DNA from: Candidatus Binatia bacterium
Lineage (GTDB): Bacteria > Desulfobacterota > Binatia > UBA1149 > CAITLU01
Length of the DNA stretch: 64,000 nucleotides
Direction: 5' to 3'
NCBI GenBank assembly: GCA_036493895.1
Contig: DASXOZ010000008.1
Coordinates: forward strand, 28,007-92,006
In this document: positions 50,346 through 58,663 of the stretch, in pieces
Numbering within the stretch: position 1 is the stretch's first letter
Layout: each line of letters begins with the position of its first letter
Position numbers and translations under genes: made by a program
Notes under the pieces: model-generated
The model's input: the letters and a program-made list of their open reading frames with translations, nothing else
What the model was told of the DNA's origin: nothing
Databases searched by the model: none

Positions 50346-51497
50346 ATGGGACGTACCCTCAAGCGTTATGTCCTTCGCGAGGTTTCCGCGGCCTTCGTCG
50401 CGGCCGTCAGCCTGGCGGTTTCGGTGCTGTTCGTGCTGCGCATCGTCGAGTTCGTCGATCTCGCGTTCGCGCGCGGGGTGCCGGCGCGGCTGGTCGGCGC
50501 GCTGGCCGGGTTCATCGTCCCGTCGTACCTCGAGGTCGCGATCCCGATGGGGGCGCTGCTCGCCGTCGTCGTGGTCTTCGCTCGCCTCGGCAGCGACGGC
50601 GAGCTTCTCGCGCTGCGCGCGTCGGGGCTCGCGCTCGGCCAGCTCGCGGCGCCGCTGGTAACGTTCAGCATCGCCATCGCGGTCGTCAGCCTGTTGCTCG
50701 GCGTCTGGGCGAGGCCCTGGGCCAACCGCGGCATCGACTCGACCACCTATCAAATGGCGCGCACGCGCCTGACGGCCTCCTTGCGGGAGGGAGTCTTCAA
50801 TACCTGGTTCGGCGGCGTCATCCTGTTCGTCGACCAGCTCGACGCGAAATCGGGGACGATGCACGACGTGATGCTGGCCGAGGAGCGCGAGGAGTTCGGG
50901 CGCAAGACGATCTTCGCGAGCGACGGCCGCGTCGAGTCGAACGAAGACGCACGTACCGCCTACCTCGCGCTGACCAACGGCAGCCTGCTGACGTACCATC
51001 CGAGCGGCAAGTACCAGGACAAGACCGACTTCGACTCCCTGGAAATGAACCTCGATCTCGGGGAAGACGAAGGCCTCGACCCGATGAGCCACGGCGGACC
51101 GCCTGCGATGAGCCTGCAGGCGCTTCTCGACCTGCGCCGCGAGCACCTCGAGCACGGCGAGAGCCCGATCGAGGAAGACATCGAGCTGCAGCGCAAGCTC
51201 GTGCTGCCGGCGGCGGCGCTGCTGCTCCCGTTCATCGGCGTGCCGCTCGGTGCGATGGGCAGGCGTGGCGTCAAGTCGCGCGGCCTGCTGCTGAGCACCA
51301 TCATCGTGCTGCTGTACTACCTGGCGCTGACCGTGTCGGTGACGCTCGCGCGCGAACAGGTCGTCCCCACTCCGGTGGCCATGTGGCTGCCCGACGCGAT
51401 GCTCGCGATGCTCGCCGTCGCGCTGTATCGCCGCGCGGCCTCCGAGAGCCGCACCCTGGTACCGGCGTGGCTGCCCGGGCTGAGGCACCGAGCGTGA
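50346..51497 (+). CDS. lptF: LptF, permease of the LPS export ABC transporter
   Basis: A 383-residue YjgP/YjgQ-family permease with six membrane helices, three on each side of a periplasmic beta-jellyroll region (about residues 100-265). It begins RTLKRYVLREVSAAFVAAV, and the cytoplasmic loop ELLALRASGLALGQL carries the coupling helix contacting the LptB ATPase. LptFG extracts lipopolysaccharide from the inner membrane. LptF versus LptG is decided by order and similarity and could be reversed. Five bases after the DUF4833 gene; its stop overlaps lptG (GTGA). Confidence 0.9.
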   Translation: MGRTLKRYVLREVSAAFVAAVSLAVSVLFVLRIVEFVDLAFARGVPARLVGALAGFIVPSYLEVAIPMGALLAVVVVFARLGSDGELLALRASGLALGQLAAPLVTFSIAIAVVSLLLGVWARPWANRGIDSTTYQMARTRLTASLREGVFNTWFGGVILFVDQLDAKSGTMHDVMLAEEREEFGRKTIFASDGRVESNEDARTAYLALTNGSLLTYHPSGKYQDKTDFDSLEMNLDLGEDEGLDPMSHGGPPAMSLQALLDLRREHLEHGESPIEEDIELQRKLVLPAAALLLPFIGVPLGAMGRRGVKSRGLLLSTIIVLLYYLALTVSVTLAREQVVPTPVAMWLPDAMLAMLAVALYRRAASESRTLVPAWLPGLRHRA

Positions 51498-52567
51498 ACC
51501 TGCTGTCGCGCTACATCGTCGGCATCTACCTGCGCACCTTCCTGCTCTGCATGGTCGGTGCGACGGGCCTGCTGCTCATCGTCGAATTCTTCACGCGCAT
51601 CGGCGACTTCGCGTCCTACAACTCGCAGCCGTCCCTGGTTGCCGCGTATTTCGCGCTGAAAATCCCGACCTGGCTCGATGACGTCTACCCCGCAGCGTCG
51701 CTGCTCGCCGTTCTTCTCGGCGTCGGCAGCCTCGTTCGAAGCAACGAGATCCAGGCGATGCGCTCCTGCGGCATCAGCGTGCTGCGCCTGTCGCTGCCGC
51801 TGGTGCTGACGACGGCCGCGCTGAGCGTCGTCGCGCTGGTCTGGAGCGAGGTCGTCGTTCCGCCGTCGGCGGCGCGGGCGCGCACGATCAAGGACATCGA
51901 CATCAAGAGCATGGCCTCGCGGGGACAGCTCGATGCAACGTCGCTGTGGCTGCAGGTGCCCGGCGGCTTCCTCAACATCGACTACTTCGATGCGACCAAC
52001 AACGAGCTCGAAGGCATCACGCTGCACGCGGTGGACGACAAGTTCCACCTGACGAGCCTGATCGAAATTCCCAAGGCGAGCTGGAAGAGCGGCCGCTGGC
52101 AATACGACGACGGCACGCTGCGGCGTTTCGCTCCCGACGGAAGCTTCACGTACGAGCCGCTCGCCGAGCGCAACGTCGACCTCGGCGGGACACCGGAAGA
52201 ATTCCGCAGGAAATCGCCGAAGGCCGACGAGTTCACGATACGCCAGCTCGCCGAGCGCGTGCGCACTCTCGAAGCCAAGGGACTCGATCCGGCCGGATTC
52301 GAGACCGACCTGCAGTTCAAGTTCGCACTGCCGCTTTCCGGCATCATCACGGTGCTGATCGGGTTGCCGCTGGCCATTCGCGGCAATCCGCGCTCGGGCT
52401 CGGCCCAGCACATCGGCACCGGCATGGGCATGTGCTTTCTCTACTGGCTGACGCAGGCCCTGACGGTGGCGGCCGGACACGGCGGGTCGCTGCCGCCGGT
52501 GGCTGCAGCGTGGTCGGCCAATGCGTTGTTCCTCCTGGTCGGAGGGTTGCTGGCGCTCAGGAACTGA
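51494..52567 (+). CDS. lptG: LptG, permease of the LPS export ABC transporter
   Basis: A 357-residue YjgP/YjgQ permease with the same layout as LptF: membrane helices at about residues 10-30, 55-75 and 95-120, a periplasmic domain to about residue 265, then three more helices (FALPLSGIITVLIGLPLAIR). The coupling loop is NEIQAMRSCGISVLRL. The GTG start overlaps the lptF stop, implying equal expression of the two subunits. The ATPase LptB is not in the window. Presence of LptFG supports a Gram-negative outer membrane with lipopolysaccharide or a similar lipid. Confidence 0.91.
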   Translation: MNLLSRYIVGIYLRTFLLCMVGATGLLLIVEFFTRIGDFASYNSQPSLVAAYFALKIPTWLDDVYPAASLLAVLLGVGSLVRSNEIQAMRSCGISVLRLSLPLVLTTAALSVVALVWSEVVVPPSAARARTIKDIDIKSMASRGQLDATSLWLQVPGGFLNIDYFDATNNELEGITLHAVDDKFHLTSLIEIPKASWKSGRWQYDDGTLRRFAPDGSFTYEPLAERNVDLGGTPEEFRRKSPKADEFTIRQLAERVRTLEAKGLDPAGFETDLQFKFALPLSGIITVLIGLPLAIRGNPRSGSAQHIGTGMGMCFLYWLTQALTVAAGHGGSLPPVAAAWSANALFLLVGGLLALRN

Positions 52568-52601
52568 AAGACGCGCTCGCCGCGCGCGGGCATTGGTAGC
52601 G

Positions 52602-53681
52602 CTAGTGGGCGCGGAAGTGCGCGAGCGCGCGACCGCCGAAGAGGCTGCGCACCGCAGCCAGCAGCGTGCGATGCTCGGCTTCATGGTACGGCGTGGACGG
52701 CGGAAGCTCGCTCAGCATGATGCGGTGGATCCTGCCGAGGCTGTGGTAGGGCACCGTCGGCAGCAGGTGGTGGAGGGCGTGGAAGCGAAGGCCCACCGGG
52801 GCGAGCATCGCATCGATCCACGATCCTCCCGAAAGATTGACCGAGTCGCGGTACTGCTCGAGCAGGTCCATCGGCGCGCCGTCGTTGAGGTAACGGTGCG
52901 CGACCAGCGTGCGCACGTGGTTGAACACGAGCACGAGGCTGGACACGAGGTACCACTCGAAGACCCACGACGGCCGGATGATGCCAGCCACGACCACGCC
53001 GATCATCGTCCAGCACACCAGCGCGGTCGCGCCTTCCTCGATCATCCAGCGCCGCGCCATTCGTCCTTCGGGCATCTTGCGCTTGTAGGCCGGGTTGATG
53101 ACCAGCGTCGACATGTAGTTCACGACGAACGGGCGAAGCGGCGGGATGACGTAGGAGAGCGGCCCGAGGATTCCCCAGCGGATCACCAGCAGCCCCGGAA
53201 CGAAGACCAGCGGAAGGATCGAGCCGACGACCTTGGCCTTGCTCCATTGGCCGATCGGCTGGTACTCGGGATCACGATCGGTGCCGAAGATCATGCGCCG
53301 GTGATGCTCACCGTGGGAGCCGACGTACATGAGGCTCGGTACCAGCAGCGGGAACCCGATCAGCAGGGACCAGAGGATCTCGAAGCCGGGCACCGAGCGG
53401 CGTTTGAGGTGGGCCAGCTCGTGGATGAACAGCACCGCGCGGTAGAGCGCGAACGTCGCGACGAACACCGCCAGGCACCAGACCGGCGAGAACCTGTGGG
53501 CGCGGATTGCCAGGACGAGCGCGGTCCAGCCGAGCGTCGCTGACGCCAGCAGGTCCGCGTAGTAGATCCAGGGCCGGGGTCGGAACAGTGAGGTGTATCG
53601 GCGCCGCAGCGCGGCAGGGCTGTGATCCACCTCGATGGTCTCGCCGGGCGAGACGACTGTCCCTCCGTCAGAGCTGCTCAT
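52602..53681 (-). CDS. Fatty-acid desaturase family membrane protein (second desaturase)
   Basis: A 359-residue membrane di-iron enzyme. The histidine boxes are HELAH (about residue 88), HGEHH (about 123) and HALHH (about 309), with the extended third box FHALHHLLPTVPYHSLGRIH. This fits the fatty-acid desaturase/hydroxylase superfamily; it differs from the partial desaturase at the window start. The ATG at 53681 is preceded within a few bases by TACTAC and no ribosome site, so the message may be leaderless; a TTG at 53723 is a weaker alternative. It is convergent with lptG. Acyl chain, carotenoid or other lipid substrates are all possible. Confidence 0.85.
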   Translation of the reverse strand: MSSSDGGTVVSPGETIEVDHSPAALRRRYTSLFRPRPWIYYADLLASATLGWTALVLAIRAHRFSPVWCLAVFVATFALYRAVLFIHELAHLKRRSVPGFEILWSLLIGFPLLVPSLMYVGSHGEHHRRMIFGTDRDPEYQPIGQWSKAKVVGSILPLVFVPGLLVIRWGILGPLSYVIPPLRPFVVNYMSTLVINPAYKRKMPEGRMARRWMIEEGATALVCWTMIGVVVAGIIRPSWVFEWYLVSSLVLVFNHVRTLVAHRYLNDGAPMDLLEQYRDSVNLSGGSWIDAMLAPVGLRFHALHHLLPTVPYHSLGRIHRIMLSELPPSTPYHEAEHRTLLAAVRSLFGGRALAHFRAH

Positions 53682-53772
53682 AAAGGGTAGTACCGTTGTG
53701 CCAGCCGCGGCCTCGCATGACAATCGCCGCGACTGGACGAGACCGGGTGAGGCTACAGGCTTGTATTAGCGG

Positions 53773-53796
53773 CCGGCGCGGTACGCGCCGCGCCGG
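53773..53796 (-). terminator. GC-rich 9-bp hairpin after the Tam41-like gene
   Basis: CCGGCGCGG and CCGCGCCGG pair around a six-base loop in the 175-base gap between the Tam41-like stop and the desaturase start. There is no T-run, so it is a possible terminator only. Confidence 0.4.
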
Positions 53797-53856
53797 TCGC
53801 CCCCCAAGCCCGGGAATTTCCGCTAACTACCTGTTATTGCTGACGAATATAAGAAT

Positions 53857-54816
53857 TTAACGAAGTGTCCGGTCGCGCAGGATGCGCCAGAGCAGCGGCC
53901 ACCCGTAGACGAAAGGATGTCGCCGCTGCCGGTCGCTGACTTCGATGGCGACCCCGCTGTGCCGGGTCAGCTTCCAGATCGCGTACGGGAACCAGTCCCC
54001 GAAAGTCGCCGCCGACTTGAGGAGGCGCACGACGTACAGGGCCTTGGCGGGCCGCAGCTTGCGCTTCCACGCTGCGACGATGGCCTCGCGGGCAGGCTCC
54101 GCCATCCGGACCTGCACGGACCCGTCGTCGACCCGGCCCTGGACCAGTCCCCGCCGCACGAGGACCTCCACCGCGAGGGCGGCGACCTTGTCGTAACGAG
54201 CGGGCTCGGACTCGTAGATGGACCGGATCGTCTCGGGAGTCTCGGCGCGAAGCTCGGTCGTATACGTCGCGCGGAAACCGGCCTGCCACAAGTACTCGAC
54301 GGTCACGGCCTGGGGGAACAACGCGAGCATGCGGCTGACCATCGTGACGACGGCTTCGGCCGCGTCGGCGGCGACGAGAGAGCGAGTGTCCCAGTCGCGC
54401 GCGTAAACGACGGCCGACGGCTGGCAGAAGCGTGCCCACACGATCGGATTGGAGCTCTCCGGCCGGCAAGCAGCGGAAAAATCCGCGCGAGAGATGATGT
54501 TGTACTTCATGCGAAGCGCGTGGCCCTTCCACGGCAGCTCGACGTAGTAGACGTTGGGCGGAAGCAGCGCGTTCGACAGCGCGAGCAGCTTCGACGAGTA
54601 GGCCGCGCGGTACGAGTCGACGATGGTGTAAAAATCGAGCACGCCGCCGTCGACGTACTGTTTTCTCAGGCACGAGCCGTAGAACAGGATTGCCGAAACG
54701 GCGGCGCCGTGGCGCCGCCGGATTTCTTCGGCGAGTGCGAGAGCCTCGGGCGCGACCTGTGCGCGCTGCTCGCGCTCCATCCACGCGACGAGCTCGGAGC
54801 GGGGATCACGATCCAC
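53857..54816 (-). CDS. Tam41-like CDP-diacylglycerol synthase homologue
   Basis: A 319-residue soluble protein with the nucleotidyltransferase start FYGSCLRKQYVDGGVLDFYT then IVDSY (Gly47-Ser48, Asp61, Asp67). It continues LLPPNVYYVELP, and MKYNIISRADF follows. This order (YGS ... LDFxxIVD ... NVYY ... KYNIIS) is that of Tam41, the mitochondrial enzyme making CDP-diacylglycerol from phosphatidate and CTP. It is unrelated to membrane-embedded CdsA. The gene follows a diacylglycerol kinase by 12 bases, so substrate and product chain together: diacylglycerol, phosphatidate, CDP-diacylglycerol. GTG start at 54816. The assignment is by motif pattern; a different nucleotidyl transfer is possible. 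Confidence 0.75.
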   Translation of the reverse strand: MDRDPRSELVAWMEREQRAQVAPEALALAEEIRRRHGAAVSAILFYGSCLRKQYVDGGVLDFYTIVDSYRAAYSSKLLALSNALLPPNVYYVELPWKGHALRMKYNIISRADFSAACRPESSNPIVWARFCQPSAVVYARDWDTRSLVAADAAEAVVTMVSRMLALFPQAVTVEYLWQAGFRATYTTELRAETPETIRSIYESEPARYDKVAALAVEVLVRRGLVQGRVDDGSVQVRMAEPAREAIVAAWKRKLRPAKALYVVRLLKSAATFGDWFPYAIWKLTRHSGVAIEVSDRQRRHPFVYGWPLLWRILRDRTLR

Positions 54817-54828
54817 GTGGCAAGTATC

Positions 54829-55821
54829 TCAGCGGGTCGAAAGGAAGCGAATGCGGTGGTCGGCCAGCAGGCTGGCGCGGCGACCGGCAACCGGCGGGAA
54901 CATTTCCCCGTCGAGAGAGATGCCGCAGTCGAGTACGAGGTCGACCTGCTCGACGTTGCGGCTCGCGTAAAGCGCGGTCACGTCGGCGTCTCGCTTCGGG
55001 GGAATGCCGCGAAGCACGCGCGCGAGCTCCTGGGGCCGACGAAGGCAACCGGGCCCCAGCGTCGTGAAGCGGATGCCGCCCGGGCCTTTGCCCCAGAACG
55101 GCCGGATCCCGGCGAACAACCGGTGCAGCGTCGTCGCCATCAGCAGCTGGAACTGACCGGCGTCGAGCCTTGCGCCGTCGAGATCCACCGTGATCGGGTC
55201 GATCGTCAGCGGGTGCTCCTCGCCGTCGGTCGCAACTGGCGCCCGACCGGTAATCGCGCGCGCGACGAGCCCGGCCGTGACGACCGCGCTTCCGAACGCA
55301 CCCTGCGCCTTGCCCTTCGGGAAAATCCGGTGCGTCAGCAGCGTGCCGCGGTAGATCACGCCGACGCCGAAAAACGTGCCCCAGTGATCCACGCCGTCCG
55401 GCTCGAGCGTCATCCGCAGCGCCGCGCGCCGCACCAGCCATTCGCCCACGCGTCCCGAGCGCGCACGCGTCACGAGGCGATCGATCGCCACGCGCGCGTC
55501 GCGCGGGCTTCCGATGTCGTAGGCGCTCATGCTCGTGCGGCCGGTGCGAAGCGGCGCGATGATCGGCAGCTCGCGAGGATCGCCGTTCCTGCCGAACGGC
55601 GACCCCTCGCGCAGCACTTCGGTCAGCGTTTTCTGCAGCGTGCCGTCGCCGCCGTTGACAGCGAGGATGTCGACGCGAGCGGCCGCCAGCTCGCGCAGTG
55701 CATCGGGGTTGTCGGTCTGTGCGCGCACGATCTCCGGATAGCGACGCAGGTGCTCGAGCACTTTGCCGGCGCGGGCGCCGCCGCCTCCGGCATTCAAGTT
55801 GGTCAGTACCCCGATGCGCAC
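54829..55821 (-). CDS. Diacylglycerol kinase / lipid kinase family protein (DagK-like)
   Basis: A 330-residue DAGK-catalytic-domain protein. The diagnostic NGGDGTLQ is at about residues 56-63, preceded by the N-terminal strand RIGVLTNLNAGGGGARAGKV. The second domain has beta-rich segments including WGTFFGVGVIYRG and GPGGIRFTTLGPG. It phosphorylates diacylglycerol or a related lipid alcohol with ATP. It starts with GTG at 55821 (AGGGA eight bases upstream). The next gene downstream is the Tam41-like CDP-diacylglycerol synthase, so phosphatidate is the likely product. The upstream gene is a MobA-like nucleotidyltransferase 64 bases away on the same strand. Confidence 0.88.
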   Translation of the reverse strand: MRIGVLTNLNAGGGGARAGKVLEHLRRYPEIVRAQTDNPDALRELAAARVDILAVNGGDGTLQKTLTEVLREGSPFGRNGDPRELPIIAPLRTGRTSMSAYDIGSPRDARVAIDRLVTRARSGRVGEWLVRRAALRMTLEPDGVDHWGTFFGVGVIYRGTLLTHRIFPKGKAQGAFGSAVVTAGLVARAITGRAPVATDGEEHPLTIDPITVDLDGARLDAGQFQLLMATTLHRLFAGIRPFWGKGPGGIRFTTLGPGCLRRPQELARVLRGIPPKRDADVTALYASRNVEQVDLVLDCGISLDGEMFPPVAGRRASLLADHRIRFLSTR

Positions 55822-55885
55822 GAGGTCGTCCCTAACTTCGTTGGATGCCAAAAACCAGCACGCCGTCGCTGCGTCGGCGGCGGCA

Positions 55886-56689
55886 TCATGCGACCGTCTG
55901 TTTTCTGGCGGCGAAGACCGCTTCGACGGCGACGCGATCGGCTTCCTTGTCGACGTCGAGCGCCGCTTCGGCAAACGGCAGCTCGACGGCATCGACGTTC
56001 GCTCCGATCACGGCCGACGCCCTGGCCAGGGCCTGCCGCAGGTCCAGGCGGCCGAGAAGGAACAACACGAGACTCATGGGACCGAACGCGCGCACCAGTT
56101 TCCACGGCGTCTTGCGGAATTCCTCCGCGCCCCTCCAGAACAGCGCGACGTCCTGCGCTCGCGGCGTGCGCAGCAGGAACAGGTTGGCGCCCGAATACTT
56201 CTCACCGCGAAGAGGAATGAACGTGCGCGGCTGGTCGGGAAAGCGGCGGCGGTAGACGGCCGACGCAACCAGGCCGACGACGAAGTCGGCGGAGCTGGCG
56301 GAGGCGGCCTCGACGAACGCTGCGACGATCTGCCCGGTCAGCAGCGGATGGTCGGCCGTCGTCACCAGCAGCGAGCTTTGCGCCGGAAGCGACGCGAAGA
56401 AATCGGCGACGCTCGATGCAGGCGAGACACCGCAGCGATGGTGCCTCAGCACAGGTGGTGATGCCGCGCTGAGCGCAGCCAGGCGGGAGGTGCTCGACGG
56501 CAAATCGGGATCGTCGCTGCTGATGGCGATCGAATCGGCAACGCCGCTGGCCAGGATCGCATCGACGACCCTCTCGAGCATCGGGACACCGGCGATCTCG
56601 ACGAGAGCCCGATGACGCAGCCCGGAGGAATCGGCCACCGCATCGCCGCTGGCCCGGCGCCCAGCGAGAACCAGCGCTGCGACAGTCAT
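55886..56689 (-). CDS. MobA/IspD-like nucleotidyltransferase (NTP transferase domain)
   Basis: A 267-residue Rossmann-like nucleotidyltransferase. It begins MTVAALVLAGRRASGDAVAD, a variant of the LAGGxGxRM loop of this family. The kinase-like lysine position is replaced by ALVEIAGVPMLERVVDAI, and LLVTTADHPLLT supplies the metal-binding aspartate. It could make a CDP- or GDP-activated alcohol or sugar for lipid head groups. It is first of a minus-strand group with the lipid kinase and Tam41-like gene, and divergent from the ABC exporter. The start is the ATG seven bases after an extended -10 element (TGC-TAGTAT). Substrate unknown. Confidence 0.8.
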   Translation of the reverse strand: MTVAALVLAGRRASGDAVADSSGLRHRALVEIAGVPMLERVVDAILASGVADSIAISSDDPDLPSSTSRLAALSAASPPVLRHHRCGVSPASSVADFFASLPAQSSLLVTTADHPLLTGQIVAAFVEAASASSADFVVGLVASAVYRRRFPDQPRTFIPLRGEKYSGANLFLLRTPRAQDVALFWRGAEEFRKTPWKLVRAFGPMSLVLFLLGRLDLRQALARASAVIGANVDAVELPFAEAALDVDKEADRVAVEAVFAARKQTVA

Positions 56690-56696
56690 TGCCGGT

Positions 56697-56705
56697 ATAC
56701 TAGCA
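56697..56705 (-). promoter_or_regulatory. Extended -10 element TGC-TAGTAT, seven bases before a start codon
   Basis: On the minus strand TGCTAGTAT is followed by seven bases and then the ATG at 56689, so transcription should begin on the start codon. No ribosome site lies between them. Confidence 0.5.
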
Positions 56706-56818
56706 GGCGGCGGCAAAAGGCCCATCTGCGCACGGGAAACGATCGCTGTTCGCACGCGGAGCAGCCCATTCGGGCCTGTTGCCGAACCGGCCCTCCAGCG
56801 GTATTCAGGAGTGTCCCG

Positions 56819-58594
56819 ATGCAACTCCTCCTCGTACTGTCGCGCCGCTACCCGAAGCGCACCGTGATCATGCTCGTGTGCCTGACGCTGGCCGCCATGG
56901 CGGAAGGCGTCGGCATGTCGAGCCTGATGCCTCTGCTCAGCATGGTGACCGGGCAGCACGGCAACGAGTCGGGGCTCGAGCATGCGGTGCGCGCCAGTCT
57001 TGCCGCCGCGCACATCGAGCCGACGCTGAGCGTGCTGCTGCTGCTGATCCTCGGCGGCAGCATCCTCAAGGCAGGGCTGACTCTGGTTGCCCAGCGCGAG
57101 GTCGGCTACACCGTCGCGCACGTCGCGACCGATCTTCGCCTGGCGCTGCTTCGCGCGCTCCTGCAGGCCCGCTGGCTCTACTACGTGCGGCAGCCGGTCG
57201 GGATGCTCGCCAACGCGTTCGCGACCGAAGCCCAGCGCGCGTCCGAAGCCTACCTCTACGGCACGATGCTCATCACGCAGGTGATCCAGACCCTGCTGTA
57301 CGTCGGCATCGCGGCCGCCGTGTCGCTTCCGACGACCATCGTCGCGTCGGCCATCGGGCTGGCAACCATCGCCATGCTGTCGGGCCTGGTGCGCAAGACC
57401 AAGCGCGCCGGCATCAAGCAGACCGACCTGATGCGCACGCTGATCGCTCGCATGACCGACGTGCTCTATGCCGTCAAGCCGCTCAAGGCGATGGCGCGGG
57501 AGCCGCTGGTGGCACCGCTGCTCGAGCACGAGACCGAGAGCCTCAATCGTTCGCTGCGCAAGCAGGTGCTGACGAAGGAAGCGGTGCGCGCGATCCAGGA
57601 TCCGTCGCTGGTGGCGCTGATTGCCGGTGGCCTCTACATCGCGACGACGTTCTGGCAGATCCCCGTCGACAGCGTGCTGATGCTTTCGCTCGTGTTCGCG
57701 CGCGCGCTGTACAGCCTGCAGAAGGCGCAGAAGATGTTCCAGGAGATGGCCGCGCGCGAGAGCGCGTTCTGGTCGTTGCGCAAGACGATCGAGATCTCCG
57801 AGCTCGAAGCCGAAGTCGCGTCCGGCACCAGGGAGCCCACATTCCAGCGCGCGCTGACGGTGCGCGACGTCGATTTCGCGTACGACGAGCGGCCGATCCT
57901 GGCCGGCGCGAGCCTGGCCGTGATGGCAGGCGAAGTGACGGCAATCGTCGGGCCCTCGGGGGCAGGAAAGACCACGATCGCCGACCTCGCGCTCGGCCTG
58001 GTGCGTCCCACCCGCGGGGAAGTCTATCTCGACGACGTGCCGCTGTCGGAGATCGACGTCGGCAAGTGGCGCCACCGCGTCGGCTACGTGCCGCAGGAGA
58101 TGCTGCTGCTGCACGACGACGTGATGCTCAACGTCACGCTCGGCGATCCGGCCCTGACGCAGGCGGATGTCGAGGAAGCGCTCCTTGCCGCCGGCGCTGC
58201 CGATTTCGTACGCGACCTTCCGCAAGGCCTGCGCACCCCTCTCGGCGAGCGCGGCGCGCGTCTATCCGGCGGCCAGCGCCAGCGCATCGCGATCGCAAGA
58301 GCGCTCGTGCATCGCCCGAGCCTGCTGATCCTCGACGAGGCGACGGCGGCGCTGGATCCGGCGAGCGAGGCCGGCATTTACGAAACGGTGCGGTCGCTTC
58401 GCGGGCGCACGACGATCCTGGCGATTTCGCACCAACCGGGACTGCTCAAGGTGGCCGATCGCGTGTTCCGCCTTTCGGGCGGCAGGATCGTCGAGCTCGA
58501 AGGCAGCGAGCGCTACGCCGATCACGACGCGGCGCTGTACGCGGTCGAACAGGACGGAGAACGGCCGCTTGCGGCCACCGCGGTGTCTCGTTGA
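56819..58594 (+). CDS. ABC exporter, half-transporter (MsbA/lipid-flippase type)
   Basis: A 591-residue fused permease-ATPase. Six membrane helices occupy about residues 15-310 (ABC_membrane type I exporter fold). The ATPase domain has Walker A GPSGAGKTT (378-386), signature LSGGQRQR (about 481), Walker B LLILDEATAALD and the switch histidine in AISHQPG. It works as a homodimer, probably exporting a lipid, glycolipid or peptide. It opens the plus-strand half of the envelope block; the fusion gene at 58664 follows 69 bases later. Start ATG 56819 follows AGGAG. Substrate is inferred only from neighbours (lipid kinase, CDP-DAG synthase, glycosyl- and sulfotransferases). Confidence 0.92.
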   Translation: MQLLLVLSRRYPKRTVIMLVCLTLAAMAEGVGMSSLMPLLSMVTGQHGNESGLEHAVRASLAAAHIEPTLSVLLLLILGGSILKAGLTLVAQREVGYTVAHVATDLRLALLRALLQARWLYYVRQPVGMLANAFATEAQRASEAYLYGTMLITQVIQTLLYVGIAAAVSLPTTIVASAIGLATIAMLSGLVRKTKRAGIKQTDLMRTLIARMTDVLYAVKPLKAMAREPLVAPLLEHETESLNRSLRKQVLTKEAVRAIQDPSLVALIAGGLYIATTFWQIPVDSVLMLSLVFARALYSLQKAQKMFQEMAARESAFWSLRKTIEISELEAEVASGTREPTFQRALTVRDVDFAYDERPILAGASLAVMAGEVTAIVGPSGAGKTTIADLALGLVRPTRGEVYLDDVPLSEIDVGKWRHRVGYVPQEMLLLHDDVMLNVTLGDPALTQADVEEALLAAGAADFVRDLPQGLRTPLGERGARLSGGQRQRIAIARALVHRPSLLILDEATAALDPASEAGIYETVRSLRGRTTILAISHQPGLLKVADRVFRLSGGRIVELEGSERYADHDAALYAVEQDGERPLAATAVSR

Positions 58595-58663
58595 CATGCG
58601 CAAACGGCTCGGCTCTTAGTTGACCCTCCGGGGACGGCGCGCACGGCGCGTTGGGAGATCTCC

